A DNA stretch of 64,000 nucleotides from an uncultured Oscillospiraceae bacterium (GTDB lineage: Bacteria > Bacillota > Clostridia > Oscillospirales > Ruminococcaceae), in assembly GCA_910579545.1 (NCBI GenBank), contig CAJTVI010000002.1:49062-113061 (forward strand). Reading direction: 5' to 3'. Each line of letters opens with the position of its first letter. Position 1 is the stretch's first letter. The translations under genes and the position numbers were made by a program. The notes below the pieces were generated by a model that was not told the DNA's origin, made no database searches, and worked only from the letters and a program-made list of their open reading frames with translations. This document shows, piece by piece, positions 26,441 through 35,116 of this stretch.

Positions 26441-27208
26441 TCAGGCTTTTTTCTGGTACACCCGCACATATTCCGCCGCAAGGGCGGCGCGGGCAAAGTC
26501 GGTCGTTTCGTCCGGCGGGCCCGGCCACACCCCGCCCACCGCCAGGTTCAGGATCAGGTACATCCTGTGGTCAAAGGGGGCGGGGTACGGCCTGCGCGCG
26601 CCGCCCCCGCCGGCGCAAAACCAGTGCCTGGCCTGATGGAACAGCCGGCCGTCCAGATACCAGCGGACAAGGCCGGGCAGCCACTCGAGCGAAAAGGTGT
26701 GAAAGCCCCCGGCAAGATCCCCCCGCGGCAGGGTAAAGCAGCCCTGGTCCTGGGTATGGGGCAGGCCGTAATGCAGGGTGCCAAAGCAGGTTTTTGGCTG
26801 GTGCCCCAAAACCTCCATGATGTCGATCTCGCCGCAGACCGGCCACTGCCCCCAGCGGCCCTCATCCGCCGTCATCAGCCAGAAGGCGGGCAAAAATCCC
26901 CTCCCCCTCGGCACCTTGAGGCGGGCCTCAAAGATCCCATAGGCAAATTCTCGCTTGCCCTGGGTGGAGATCCGCGCCGAGCGGTACGAAGCGCTCCCGT
27001 CCGGCTGGATGGTTTTGACCGCGCGAAGGGCAAGGCGGCCGTCCCGCAGCTGGAGGACCTCTTCTGAATCCACATACTCCTGAAGCTCCTCGTTCACCCA
27101 GCCCGGCTCGTGCAGCTCCACGTTCCAGCTGCGCCGGTCCAGCGCGCCGGCGTCAAACCGGTCCTCAAAAACCAGGTCGTATCCTTTGTAACAAAGCAGT
27201 TCGCCCAC
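26441..27208 (-). CDS. GH16 family endo-beta-glucanase, cytoplasmic
   Basis: Encodes 255 residues from a GTG at 27208 with GGAG about ten bases upstream. The GH16 active-site signature ExDxxE is present as CGEIDIMEVLG near residue 130, with ARLKVPRGRGFLPAFWLM before it and MYLILNLAVGGVWPG near the end, as in laminarinases (beta-1,3-glucanases) and lichenases. It lacks a signal peptide, which is unusual for GH16; it may trim imported oligosaccharides for the phosphorylases. It is 15 bases upstream of the long GH94 gene. Confidence 0.85.
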   Translation of the reverse strand: MGELLCYKGYDLVFEDRFDAGALDRRSWNVELHEPGWVNEELQEYVDSEEVLQLRDGRLALRAVKTIQPDGSASYRSARISTQGKREFAYGIFEARLKVPRGRGFLPAFWLMTADEGRWGQWPVCGEIDIMEVLGHQPKTCFGTLHYGLPHTQDQGCFTLPRGDLAGGFHTFSLEWLPGLVRWYLDGRLFHQARHWFCAGGGGARRPYPAPFDHRMYLILNLAVGGVWPGPPDETTDFARAALAAEYVRVYQKKA

Positions 27209-27243
27209 AGCGTTCCATCTCCTTTTGCCGCCCGGCGGCCGGG

Positions 27244-27855
27244 TCAGCGCCCAAAGATCCTGCGCAGGTAAAACAGGTTTACCCAGGCCGCCCCGGCGGC
27301 GCCGATCACCAGCCAGGCGGCCGTGAACGGCCCGATAAAGCGCGGCAGGAATACGGCGGTCAAAACCGGCGAAAGGTTTACCGCCGTTACAAAAAAGGTA
27401 ACCGGCAGGTTTGCCAGCGCCAGCCGCGCCGCGTTGCCCAGATGCCGGCAAAAGCGGTTTTCAAAGCAGGCGATCAGCGGGAACAGGTAGGACAGCACCG
27501 CCGTCAGCGCCGCCGCCCCCATGCACAGCAGCACGAACAGCTCGGGCGAAAACAGCAGCGTTTCGGCGTAAAGCGCCCGGTAAAGCACCGCCAGCAGCGC
27601 AATGTCCGCAAAAAGCAGCAGGGCCGCCGGGGTGGAGGCGGTAAAGGACCTTTTCAGATCCCGCAAAAAATCCCGCACCGGCGTGCGGTCGCTCTCCTTC
27701 AGCATCCCCAGCACGGTCGAATAGAGGGCGGTCACCGCCGCTCCGGTGCAAACGATGGTGGCGCAGGCAAGCACAAAGATCACGTTCAAAAAAATCAGGT
27801 CGCAAACCGTGGTCAAAAACCGTATGATCCCGCTGTCCGGTCCGGGCATTTTCAT
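27244..27855 (-). CDS. YesL family (DUF624) membrane protein
   Basis: Encodes 203 residues with about five membrane helices (FLNVIFVLACATIVCTGAAV, LLLFADIALLAVLYRAL, FVLLCMGAAALTAVLSYLF, and two more). The start GPDSGIIRFLTTVCDLIFLN is typical of YesL. Members sit beside sugar ABC importers and glycosidase genes in Firmicutes; the function is not established. The ATG at 27855 has AGAGGGGG upstream; an ATG at 27894 lacks a ribosome site. It is the first gene of the operon with GH16 and the two GH94 genes. Confidence 0.78.
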   Translation of the reverse strand: MKMPGPDSGIIRFLTTVCDLIFLNVIFVLACATIVCTGAAVTALYSTVLGMLKESDRTPVRDFLRDLKRSFTASTPAALLLFADIALLAVLYRALYAETLLFSPELFVLLCMGAAALTAVLSYLFPLIACFENRFCRHLGNAARLALANLPVTFFVTAVNLSPVLTAVFLPRFIGPFTAAWLVIGAAGAAWVNLFYLRRIFGR

Positions 27856-27947
27856 GCGCGCGCCCCCTCTGTGCCATCCGGCCTTTTTCGTCATTTATGG
27901 CAGCATCGCTTTTAAGTAATTTATATTGTATAGGATTCTTTTTGGGC

Positions 27948-27977
27948 AATATATCAGCATCCTGCCCAAAATATCAA
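27948..27977 (-). promoter_or_regulatory. Promoter of the YesL-GH16-GH94-GH94 operon
   Basis: On the minus strand TTGATA and TATATT are 18 bp apart, leaving a leader of about 85 bases. The hexamers and the flanking TTTGATATTTT and TGATATATTG match the region upstream of the AraC gene. ATATCA half-sites recur on the plus strand with a 20-bp spacing (27951 and 27971), as expected for an AraC protein. Confidence 0.55.
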
Positions 27978-28100
27978 AATGCATGCTTTCTGCCTTTTGG
28001 CCCCGGGGCTTCCTGCCCGCGCCGCCCGGTTTTGGCCTGCGGCCTGCCGCTTTTTTGGGCATCACATGTGCGCCTGTGCGCTCCCGGCCGCCGCCCCGGC

Positions 28101-28130
28101 TTGACAAGCCGCCGCGCGGGCGGGTATAAT
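28101..28130 (+). promoter_or_regulatory. Promoter of tRNA-Gly
   Basis: Perfect TTGACA and TATAAT boxes with an 18-bp, GC-only-type spacer, ending 43 bases before the tRNA. Confidence 0.85.
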
Positions 28131-28173
28131 AAAGCACGGCATCCGGCGGCCAAAGCGCCGGGCGCCGCGCCTT

Positions 28174-28248
<75 letters not shown>

Positions 28249-28287
28249 AGCCGCCGCAAGCGTCCTATCGCCTGCGGCGGCTTTTTT
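28249..28287 (+). terminator. Terminator of tRNA-Gly
   Basis: AGCCGCCGCAAGCG pairs with CGCCTGCGGCGGCT (one mismatch) and is followed by six Ts. It resembles the hairpin at 14601-14633. Confidence 0.85.
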
Positions 28288-28326
28288 GCGCCCTTTTGGC
28301 CTTTTGCCGCCCGCCTTTTTTGAAAA

Positions 28327-28355
28327 TTGCAATCCCTTTTGGAACATGCTATAAT
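28327..28355 (+). promoter_or_regulatory. Promoter of the rhamnose operon
   Basis: TTGCAA and TATAAT with a 17-bp spacer, about 105 bases upstream of the glycosyltransferase start. Confidence 0.7.
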
Positions 28356-28460
28356 CAAATAAATATGGGCGCCGGGGCCGCGGGGCCATGAGCGGCTGTC
28401 CCATAGGGCAAAACGGCGGCGCGGGGCGGCAGGCCCCGCCCCAAAAAGGGGTGGCAGGGC

Positions 28461-29237
28461 ATGCAGGATACGGGGGTCAGCGCCAGCATTGTGGTGTACG
28501 GCGGCTGGCAGGAGGCCGCCGCCGCGGCCAACTCGGTGCTGGAGCACACCGCCGCCCGCCCCTTTACGCTGTACCTGATCGACAACGCCAGCCCGGACGA
28601 CTCGGCCCGGCAGCTGCCCGGGGCGGTGCGGGACGAGCGGGCCCAGCTGCTCTGCCTGCCCCAAAACAAGGGCTTTGGCGGCGGGCACAACGCGGTGCTG
28701 GGCCGGCTTTCCAGCCGCTACCACTTTGTGCTCAACCCGGACATTTTGGTAAATGGGGACGTGCTGGGCGGCATCTGCGGCTGGATGGACGAGCACCCCG
28801 AGGTCGTGATGGCCACCCCGCAGCTTTTTTTCCCGGACGGGCGGCTCCAGCACCTGCCCCGCCGCAAGCCCAACCTGATGGGCCTGTTGGCCCGGCAGCT
28901 GCCCGGCGGCGCGCTGGAGCGCTTTAATCTCCACTACACCATGCAGGACGAGGACCTCTCCCAGGTGCGGGACATCCAGTTCTGCACCGGCAGCTTTTTT
29001 TGCATCCGCACCGAGGTGTTCCGGCAGATGGGCGGCTTTGACGAGGGGTATTTTATGTATGTGGAGGACGCCGATATCACCCAAAAGGCGCTGCAGTACG
29101 GCCGGGTCTGCCTGCTGCCCCAGTTTAAGGCCGTGCACGCCTGGCACCGCACCCCCGCCCACCGCGGCAGCCATTTTTGGATGCAGCTCAAAAGCATGGG
29201 CCGGTATTTTGCCAAATGGGGCTTTGCGCTCAAATAG
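28461..29237 (+). CDS. Family 2 glycosyltransferase, rhamnosyltransferase-like
   Basis: Encodes 258 residues of GT-A fold: ASIVVYGGWQEAAAAANSVL and YLIDNASPDDS for the nucleotide-sugar site, the block LPQNKGFGGGHNAVL, FVLNPDI as the acidic metal motif, and FMYVEDADITQKAL near the catalytic base. This pattern is that of WbbL-type rhamnosyltransferases. Together with the dTDP-rhamnose genes that follow, it probably adds rhamnose to a cell wall or surface glycan at the inner face of the membrane. No membrane helix is present. Confidence 0.87.
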   Translation: MQDTGVSASIVVYGGWQEAAAAANSVLEHTAARPFTLYLIDNASPDDSARQLPGAVRDERAQLLCLPQNKGFGGGHNAVLGRLSSRYHFVLNPDILVNGDVLGGICGWMDEHPEVVMATPQLFFPDGRLQHLPRRKPNLMGLLARQLPGGALERFNLHYTMQDEDLSQVRDIQFCTGSFFCIRTEVFRQMGGFDEGYFMYVEDADITQKALQYGRVCLLPQFKAVHAWHRTPAHRGSHFWMQLKSMGRYFAKWGFALK

Positions 29238-29427
29238 GCGGCGTTTGCCCCGGCGGCTTTTGTTCCGGCGCGCGGCCCCGCGCGCCAAAGAGACCCTGCC
29301 CCGGCGGCGTTTGTTTTGTATACAGCGGCGCGGCTCCGCTTTGTGCTAAGTCGCACAACTACAAAAAGGGGGACGCCCCGGCCCGCTGCGGCCGGCGGGC
29401 CCCGCAAAAAAGGAGCGATGCGCACCC

Positions 29428-30315
29428 ATGAAAGGGATCATCCTCGCCGGCGGCGCCGGCACCCGGCTTTATCCGCTTACCATGGTCACCAGCAAGCAGC
29501 TGCTGCCGGTATACGACAAGCCGATGATCTACTACCCCCTGTCCACCCTGATGCTGGCCGGCATCCAGGAGATCCTGATCATCTCCACCCCCGAGGACAC
29601 CCCCCGCTTTGAGCACCTTTTGGGAAACGGCAGCCAGTTTGGGCTGCGGCTCTCGTACAAGGTGCAGCCCAGCCCGGACGGCCTGGCCCAGGCCTTTTTG
29701 CTGGGCGAGGAGTTTATTGGCAGCGACTGCTGCGCCATGGTGCTGGGCGACAATATCTTTTACGGCAACGGCTTTTCCCGCATCCTCAAGGCGGCCCGCG
29801 CAAACGCCGAGGAGAAGGGCCGTGCCACCGTGTTTGGCTACTATGTCAACGACCCCGAGCGGTTCGGCATCGTGGAGTTCGACGAGGCGGGCAGGGTCAT
29901 CAGCGTGGAGGAAAAACCCGCCCAGCCCAAATCCCACTACGCCATCACCGGCCTGTATTTTTACGACCAGCGGGTGGTGCAGCTGGCAAAGCAGGTAAAG
30001 CCCTCGGCGCGGGGCGAGCTGGAGATCACCACCCTCAACGCCATGTATCTGGACAAGGGCGATCTGGACGTGCAGCTGCTGGGCCGCGGCTTTGCCTGGC
30101 TCGACACCGGCACCATGGACAGCCTGGTGGACGCGGCCGACTTTGTGCGGATGGTGGAAAAGCGGCAGGGCATCAAGATCTCGGCCCCGGAGGAGATCGC
30201 CTACAAAAACGGCTGGATCAGCCGCGAAAGCCTGTTGGAAAGCGCCGCCCGCTACGGCAAAAGCCCCTACGGCGAGCATCTGCGGCAGGTGGCCGAGCAC
30301 AAGATCCGGTACTGA
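29428..30315 (+). CDS. rmlA: Glucose-1-phosphate thymidylyltransferase
   Basis: Encodes 295 residues, the normal length. The signature LAGGAGTRLYPLT, SKQLLPVYDKPMIYYPLS and VLGDNIFYGNG are all present, as are VEEKPAQPKSHYAITGLYFY and GELEITTLN. It makes dTDP-glucose from dTTP and glucose 1-phosphate, first step of dTDP-rhamnose synthesis. It lies between the glycosyltransferase and rmlD genes on the same strand. AAAGGAG precedes the ATG. Confidence 0.96.
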   Translation: MKGIILAGGAGTRLYPLTMVTSKQLLPVYDKPMIYYPLSTLMLAGIQEILIISTPEDTPRFEHLLGNGSQFGLRLSYKVQPSPDGLAQAFLLGEEFIGSDCCAMVLGDNIFYGNGFSRILKAARANAEEKGRATVFGYYVNDPERFGIVEFDEAGRVISVEEKPAQPKSHYAITGLYFYDQRVVQLAKQVKPSARGELEITTLNAMYLDKGDLDVQLLGRGFAWLDTGTMDSLVDAADFVRMVEKRQGIKISAPEEIAYKNGWISRESLLESAARYGKSPYGEHLRQVAEHKIRY

Positions 30316-30391
30316 TCCCGCGGCCGGGGCAGGGGGGCGGCAAACCCGCCCCCTGCGTTAAGTGCAGCACAAACCAGAAAGGAGCGGCGGT

Positions 30392-31297
30392 ATGAAGCTA
30401 CTGATCACAGGGGCAAACGGCCAGCTTGGCACCGAGCTGCAGCGCCAGCTGCGCCAGGGGGGCAGCGCGCTGGGGCCCATCCCGGAGCGGCTGAAAAACG
30501 CCAGTGTGCTGGCGGTGGACCTGCCCCAGCTGGACATTGCCGACCGGGCCGAGGTGATCGCCTTTGTGCGCCGGCACCAGCCGGATGCGATCCTGAACTG
30601 CGCGGCCTATACCAATGTGGATGGCTGCGAAACGAACCGGGACGATGCCTTTAAGGCCAACGCCCTCGGCCCCGCCAACCTGGCCCAGGCGGCCGAAAAG
30701 ATCGGCGCGCGGCTGGTGCATGTCTCCACCGACTATGTGTTTTCGGGTAAGGAGACCGGCGGCGTCGCCCTGGACGAGACCGCCCTGCCCGCCCCCCAAA
30801 GCGCCTACGGCGCCACCAAGCTTTTGGGCGAGGAGTATGTGCGGCAGTTCTGCCGGCGGTATTTTATCGTGCGCACGGCCTGGCTGTACGGCCGCACCGG
30901 CAAAAACTTTGTGCGCACCATGGCAGCCCTGGGCGCAAAACCGGGCCGCGTCGAGGTGGTAAACGACCAGCGCGGCAACCCCACCAACGCCGAGGACCTG
31001 GCCCATCACCTGCTGCGGCTGGCGGTAAGCCACAACTACGGCGTCTACCACTGCACCGGCCAGGGGGTCTGCAGCTGGTACGAGTTTGCCCGCGAGGTCT
31101 TCCGGCTCACCGGCGCGGTGGCCGAGATCGCCCCCTGCACAAGCGGGGAGTACGCCCAAAAGCACCCGGACGCCGCCCGCCGCCCCGCCTGGAGCGCGCT
31201 GGAAAACCGGATGCTTGCCTGCACCATCGGCGACGGCATGCGCCCCTGGCAGGACGCCCTGGCGCAGTTCTTTGCCAGCGGCGGGTTTGCCGGGTAA
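30392..31297 (+). CDS. rmlD: dTDP-4-dehydrorhamnose reductase
   Basis: Encodes 301 residues starting MKLLITGANGQLGTEL after AAAGGAG. The Rossmann motif GANGQLG, the segment ILNCAAYTNVDGCE, HVSTDYVFSG and the YGATK catalytic motif identify RmlD, which reduces dTDP-4-keto-rhamnose with NAD(P)H. The gene is followed by rmlB. No rmlC-like sequence is found here, so the epimerase must be encoded elsewhere. Confidence 0.95.
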   Translation: MKLLITGANGQLGTELQRQLRQGGSALGPIPERLKNASVLAVDLPQLDIADRAEVIAFVRRHQPDAILNCAAYTNVDGCETNRDDAFKANALGPANLAQAAEKIGARLVHVSTDYVFSGKETGGVALDETALPAPQSAYGATKLLGEEYVRQFCRRYFIVRTAWLYGRTGKNFVRTMAALGAKPGRVEVVNDQRGNPTNAEDLAHHLLRLAVSHNYGVYHCTGQGVCSWYEFAREVFRLTGAVAEIAPCTSGEYAQKHPDAARRPAWSALENRMLACTIGDGMRPWQDALAQFFASGGFAG

Positions 31298-31470
31298 TGG
31301 GCCGAATGGGCCGATCCAGGGGGGCGCGCCCCCCTGGACCCCCGCCATGCGGCGCGCAGGATGCGCGCCGCGGATATGAAAAAATAAAGGCGGCCGGGCC
31401 GCCGCTTTGGGGCGCAGGGACGCTTTGCCCCCCAAGCACCGCCCGGGCCGCGGCCAAAAAAGGAGACAGC

Positions 31471-32529
31471 ATGAAGCAGTATCTGATCACCGGCTGCGCC
31501 GGGTTTATTGGTTCCAATTTTGTTTACTATATGTTGAATAAGCACAAGGATATCCGGCTTGTAAACCTTGATAAGCTTACCTACGCCGGCAACCTCGAAA
31601 ACCTCAAGGGGGCCGAGGGGGACGCCCGCCACATCTTTGTGCAGGGGGACATCTGCGACAAGGCGCTGGTCAAGGGGCTGTTTGCGCAGTACGATTTTGA
31701 CTGTGTGATCAACTTTGCGGCCGAAAGCCATGTGGACCGCAGCATCACCAACCCCGAAATTTTTGTGGCCACCAACGTGATGGGCACGGTCAACCTGCTG
31801 CAGTGCGCCAAGGAGGCCTGGCTGCAAAACGGCCAGTGGGCGCCGGGCAAAAAGTATGTACAGGTTTCCACCGACGAGGTGTACGGCTCGCTGGGGGCCG
31901 AGGGGTATTTTACCGAGACTACCCCCCTGTGCCCCCACAGCCCCTATTCCTCCAGCAAGGCCGGCGCGGACCTTTTTGTAATGGCCTACCACGACACCTA
32001 CGGCCTGCCGGTCAACATCACCCGCTGCTCCAACAACTACGGGCCCTACCAGTTCCCCGAAAAGCTCATCCCGCTCATGATCAACAACGCCAAGCACCAC
32101 AAAAGCCTGCCGGTGTACGGCGACGGCATGAACGTGCGGGACTGGCTGTATGTCGAGGACCACTGCAAGGCCATCGACATGGTGGCCGAGGGCGGCCGGG
32201 ACGGCGAGGTGTACAACGTGGGCGGTCACAACGAGCGGCCCAACATCTTTATCGTAAAAACCATCCTTTCCCAGCTGCACGAGAGGCTCGGGGACGAGGC
32301 CATCGGCGAAAACCTCATCCAGCATGTGGCCGACCGGCTGGGCCACGACCGCCGCTATGGCATCGACCCCGCCAAGATCAGGGCCGAGCTGGGCTGGTAT
32401 CCCGAGACCAGCTTTGAGGTGGGCATCGTAAAAACCATCGACTGGTACCTGGCCCATGAGGACTGGATGAACAATGTTACTTCTGGTAATTACCAAAAGT
32501 ATTATGACGAAATGTATAAAAACAGGTAA
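31471..32529 (+). CDS. rmlB: dTDP-glucose 4,6-dehydratase
   Basis: Encodes 352 residues from the ATG at 31471 after AAAGGAG. It shows the NAD-binding ITGCAGFIGSNF, VINFAAESHVDRSI, VSTDEVYGSL and the catalytic YSSSKAGAD, plus NNYGPYQFPEKLIPL and YGDGMNVRDWLYVEDHC. It converts dTDP-glucose to the 4-keto-6-deoxy sugar. The 173-base gap before it contains a GGGGCGCGCCCC palindrome and a GCGGCGCGC/GCGCGCCGC hairpin, but no evident promoter. Confidence 0.96.
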   Translation: MKQYLITGCAGFIGSNFVYYMLNKHKDIRLVNLDKLTYAGNLENLKGAEGDARHIFVQGDICDKALVKGLFAQYDFDCVINFAAESHVDRSITNPEIFVATNVMGTVNLLQCAKEAWLQNGQWAPGKKYVQVSTDEVYGSLGAEGYFTETTPLCPHSPYSSSKAGADLFVMAYHDTYGLPVNITRCSNNYGPYQFPEKLIPLMINNAKHHKSLPVYGDGMNVRDWLYVEDHCKAIDMVAEGGRDGEVYNVGGHNERPNIFIVKTILSQLHERLGDEAIGENLIQHVADRLGHDRRYGIDPAKIRAELGWYPETSFEVGIVKTIDWYLAHEDWMNNVTSGNYQKYYDEMYKNR

Positions 32530-32720
32530 CAACCGCCGGCCCCGGCAGGCAGGATAGCGGGGGGCCGGATAAAAAAAGCAGGACTGCCCCAAAAGCGGCC
32601 GATGGGTTTGGCGATCGCGGCTTTTGGAGGGGTTTGAGAGAGTGAAGAGGGCGGCTCCGGGGCGCTGCGGCAAAAACGCAGGCAGGGTACGGGCGGCCCC
32701 GGAGGGAGAAGAGTAAATTT

Positions 32721-33905
32721 ATGCTGTATAGCGAACTCAAGGCAAGCGAGCCGATCTTAAAAGCGGTGGAGCGCATGGGCTTTACCGAGATGACCGAGGT
32801 GCAGGAAAAGGCGATCCCGGTGATGATGGCCGGGCAGGACGTGATCGCCAAGGCCCCCACCGGCACCGGCAAAACCTGCGCCTTTGGCATCCCGGTGATC
32901 GAGCGGCTGGACAAGGCCAAGGCCTCGCCCCAGGCGGTGATCCTGGCCCCCACCCGGGAACTGGCCCAGCAGATCGCGGGGGATCTGGAGGACCTGGCCC
33001 ACTACATCCCCGAGGTGCGCATCGCCTGCGTTTACGGCGGGGCCAACATGCAAAAGCAGATCGACAGGCTCAAAAAGGGCTGCCAGATCGTGGTGGCCAC
33101 CCCCGGCCGGCTGATGGACCACATGAAGCACCGCACCATCGACGTCAGCGGGGTGACCACCATCGTGCTGGACGAGGCCGACGAGATGCTGGACATGGGC
33201 TTTTACAAGGATGTGCGCCGCATCATCGACAGCATGAAGGCCCGCAAAAGCCTCTCGATGTTCAGCGCCACCATCAGCCGGGAGGTAATGGACATCGGCT
33301 GGCTCTACCAGCGGGACGCGGCCGAGATCATGGTGCAGCCCTTGGAGGAAAGCCAGCCCAAGATCACCCAGTACATTCTGCGCACCACCGGCCGCAACAA
33401 GCTGGCCGACCTGGCGCAGATCGTATTGGGCAGGGGCTACGGCCGGGTGATGGTGTTCTGCAACACCAAGTTCACCACCGCCATCCTCACAAACCAGCTG
33501 GCCCGGCTCAATTTTGAGGTGGACTGCCTGCACGGCGACCTCTCCCAGGCCGAGCGCAACAAGATCATGGCCACCTTTAAGGAGGGCAAGCTCCAGATGC
33601 TGGTGGCCACCGACGTGGCCGCCCGCGGCATCGACGTGGACGATGTGGACGCGGTGATCAACTACGACGTGCCCCCCTCCAACGAGTACTACACCCACCG
33701 CATCGGCCGCACCGGCCGGGCCAAAAAGGAGGGGGTAAGCTACCTGCTTTACACCGAGGAGGAGCAAAAACGGGTGGACGAGCTCTTGCGCCTTACCCGC
33801 AACGCCGACCTTGCCATCCCGGTGCATTTTGACGAGCAGCATAACCAGCTGATCGAGGAAAAGATCGAAAAGGGCGACAAGTTCCAGGTGCGGGCGTATT
33901 TTTAA
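32721..33905 (+). CDS. DEAD-box RNA helicase
   Basis: Encodes 394 residues with all core motifs: Q-motif region TEVQEKAIPVM, Walker A APTGTGKT, PTRELAQQ, TPGRLMD, DEAD in VLDEADEMLDMG, SAT in MFSATISRE, ARGIDV and HRIGRTGR. The core ends soon after motif VI and there is no C-terminal RNA-binding extension, unlike CshA or DbpA, so it resembles eIF4A-type minimal helicases. A long hairpin (CCAAAAGC/GCTTTTGG, 32589-32637) lies in the 190-base leader and could matter for cold regulation, which is speculative. Confidence 0.93.
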   Translation: MLYSELKASEPILKAVERMGFTEMTEVQEKAIPVMMAGQDVIAKAPTGTGKTCAFGIPVIERLDKAKASPQAVILAPTRELAQQIAGDLEDLAHYIPEVRIACVYGGANMQKQIDRLKKGCQIVVATPGRLMDHMKHRTIDVSGVTTIVLDEADEMLDMGFYKDVRRIIDSMKARKSLSMFSATISREVMDIGWLYQRDAAEIMVQPLEESQPKITQYILRTTGRNKLADLAQIVLGRGYGRVMVFCNTKFTTAILTNQLARLNFEVDCLHGDLSQAERNKIMATFKEGKLQMLVATDVAARGIDVDDVDAVINYDVPPSNEYYTHRIGRTGRAKKEGVSYLLYTEEEQKRVDELLRLTRNADLAIPVHFDEQHNQLIEEKIEKGDKFQVRAYF

Positions 33906-34074
33906 GCCGCCCGCCGGGGCAGGTTTTTGGGGGGCAGGCTTTTCACAAGCCCCTGTCAGGGCCGGGCCCTTTACAGGCCTTTGCCGGGGCGGGGGCCTGT
34001 GCGGCCCGCCAAAAAACCCTTGTCTGGGACAAGCCCCGCCAGGGCGCAAAAGCCGCCCAAACAGTCAGCGTTCC

Positions 34075-34113
34075 AGCCGCCGGAAAGGTCCAAGACCCCC
34101 GGCGGCTTTTTTT
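34075..34113 (+). terminator. Terminator downstream of the DEAD-box helicase
   Basis: AGCCGCCGG pairs with CCGGCGGCT around a 15-base loop and is followed by seven Ts in all. It lies 170 bases past the gene; the sequence between shows nothing else. Confidence 0.65.
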
Positions 34114-34195
34114 ATCCGGCGGGCCTGCCAATAAAACAAACGATAAATCGCATAAAAATAAAACCAGTGCGGTAAAAAATATTTTCAAAAAAGCC

Positions 34196-34226
34196 TTGAC
34201 CTTCCCGCAGGGGGAAGGGGTACACT
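34196..34226 (+). promoter_or_regulatory. MerR-type promoter with 19-bp spacer and operator
   Basis: TTGACC and TACACT are 19 bp apart, the over-long spacing that MerR proteins correct by twisting DNA. The spacer contains the inverted repeat CCTTCCC (34200-34206) and GGGAAGG (34212-34218). The adjacent gene encodes a MerR protein, so self-regulation is likely. Confidence 0.75.
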
Positions 34227-34317
34227 AAGGGTGCAAACCAGCCAAAGCGCAAAGCGGCGGGCTCAAAAGGGCGGCAGCCGGGCGCTTTGGCCGGCACGGG
34301 ATCAGGGAGGGATCGCA

Positions 34318-34959
34318 GTGCAGATCAACGAGGTGGAGCGGCTGGTGGGCGTCACCAAAAAGAACATCCGGTTTTACGAGCAGGAGGGGCTTCTGGCCCC
34401 CAGCCGGCAGGCCGGCAACGGCTACCGCAACTACAGCGAGGCGGACGTGGCGCGGCTTGAGCAGATCAAGCTGCTGCGCAAGCTGGACGTGCCGCTGGGC
34501 GAGATCGGCCAGATGCTGGCCGGGCAGCTGCCTCTGGCCGAGGGGATGCGGCGGCACCTTATTACGCTGGAACACCGGCAGGCCAACCTTGCCAGCGCCC
34601 AAAACCTCACCGCGGCGCTGGCGCAGGAGGCGGGCCTTTTGGCGGATCTGGACGCAAAGGCCCACCTGGCCCAGATGGACGAACTGGAAAAAAAGGGGGT
34701 GCGATTTATCAACATTCAAAAGCAGGATAAGGCCCGGCGGTACCGCGGGGCGGTGATGGCGGCGGCGGTGTTCATGCTGCTGATGGCCGTCTTAGAGGGC
34801 ATGCTGGGCTGGGCGATGCTCACCGACCCGATCCCCTGGCCGCTGGCGCTGGGCTTTATGGCGGTGCCGGCCGTCATGGTCATTGGGGTGCTGCTGGCCC
34901 TGCGGGACCGGTTCCGCCAGATCGAGGAAGGGGAGGAAGACCTTGCAGCAAAGTATTAG
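34318..34959 (+). CDS. Membrane-anchored MerR family regulator
   Basis: Encodes 213 residues from a GTG at 34318 with AGGGAGG upstream. The N-terminal winged helix (INEVERLVGVTKKNIRFYEQ, then EGLLAPSR and GYRNYSEADVARLEQIKLLR) is MerR-type, followed by a coiled-coil linker. Unusually, residues about 140-190 form two membrane helices (AVMAAAVFMLLMAVLEGML and LGFMAVPAVMVIGVLLALR), after which the chain ends GEEDLAAKY. A membrane-tethered MerR could sense an envelope signal. The 3' end overlaps the next gene by 17 bases. Confidence 0.8.
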   Translation: MQINEVERLVGVTKKNIRFYEQEGLLAPSRQAGNGYRNYSEADVARLEQIKLLRKLDVPLGEIGQMLAGQLPLAEGMRRHLITLEHRQANLASAQNLTAALAQEAGLLADLDAKAHLAQMDELEKKGVRFINIQKQDKARRYRGAVMAAAVFMLLMAVLEGMLGWAMLTDPIPWPLALGFMAVPAVMVIGVLLALRDRFRQIEEGEEDLAAKY

Positions 34960-35116
34960 CTGGCTGTTGGCGGCCCCCTTGGGGCTATGGGGGATCGTGT
35001 TCTGGGCGCTGGCCGCCGCGGCCCCGGTGCTGTTTGTGATCGGGCTGGTCAAGGCCCTGCGCGCCCGCAAAAAAGAATTGGAAAGAGGAGAAGAAGATGC
35101 TGCTCGTAAATATTGA
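34943..35116 (+). CDS. Small membrane protein (57 aa), coupled to MerR and YbjQ genes
   Basis: The start is TTG at 34943 behind GGGGAGG, inside the end of the MerR gene. The product is one membrane hairpin or two short helices (LAAPLGLWGIVFWALAAAA, PVLFVIGLVKALR) and a charged tail GEEDAARKY that closely resembles the last residues of the MerR protein. The ATG of ybjQ lies within this tail. I recognise no family. The tight overlaps argue that it is translated. Confidence 0.65.
   Translation: MQQSISWLLAAPLGLWGIVFWALAAAAPVLFVIGLVKALRARKKELERGEEDAARKY

Noticed and set aside
21238..27067. Very long plus-strand open frames (856 and 1161 codons) across the GH94 and GH16 genes
   Set aside because: They are exact antisense shadows of strongly recognised minus-strand enzymes in GC-rich DNA, with no ribosome site and no family likeness.
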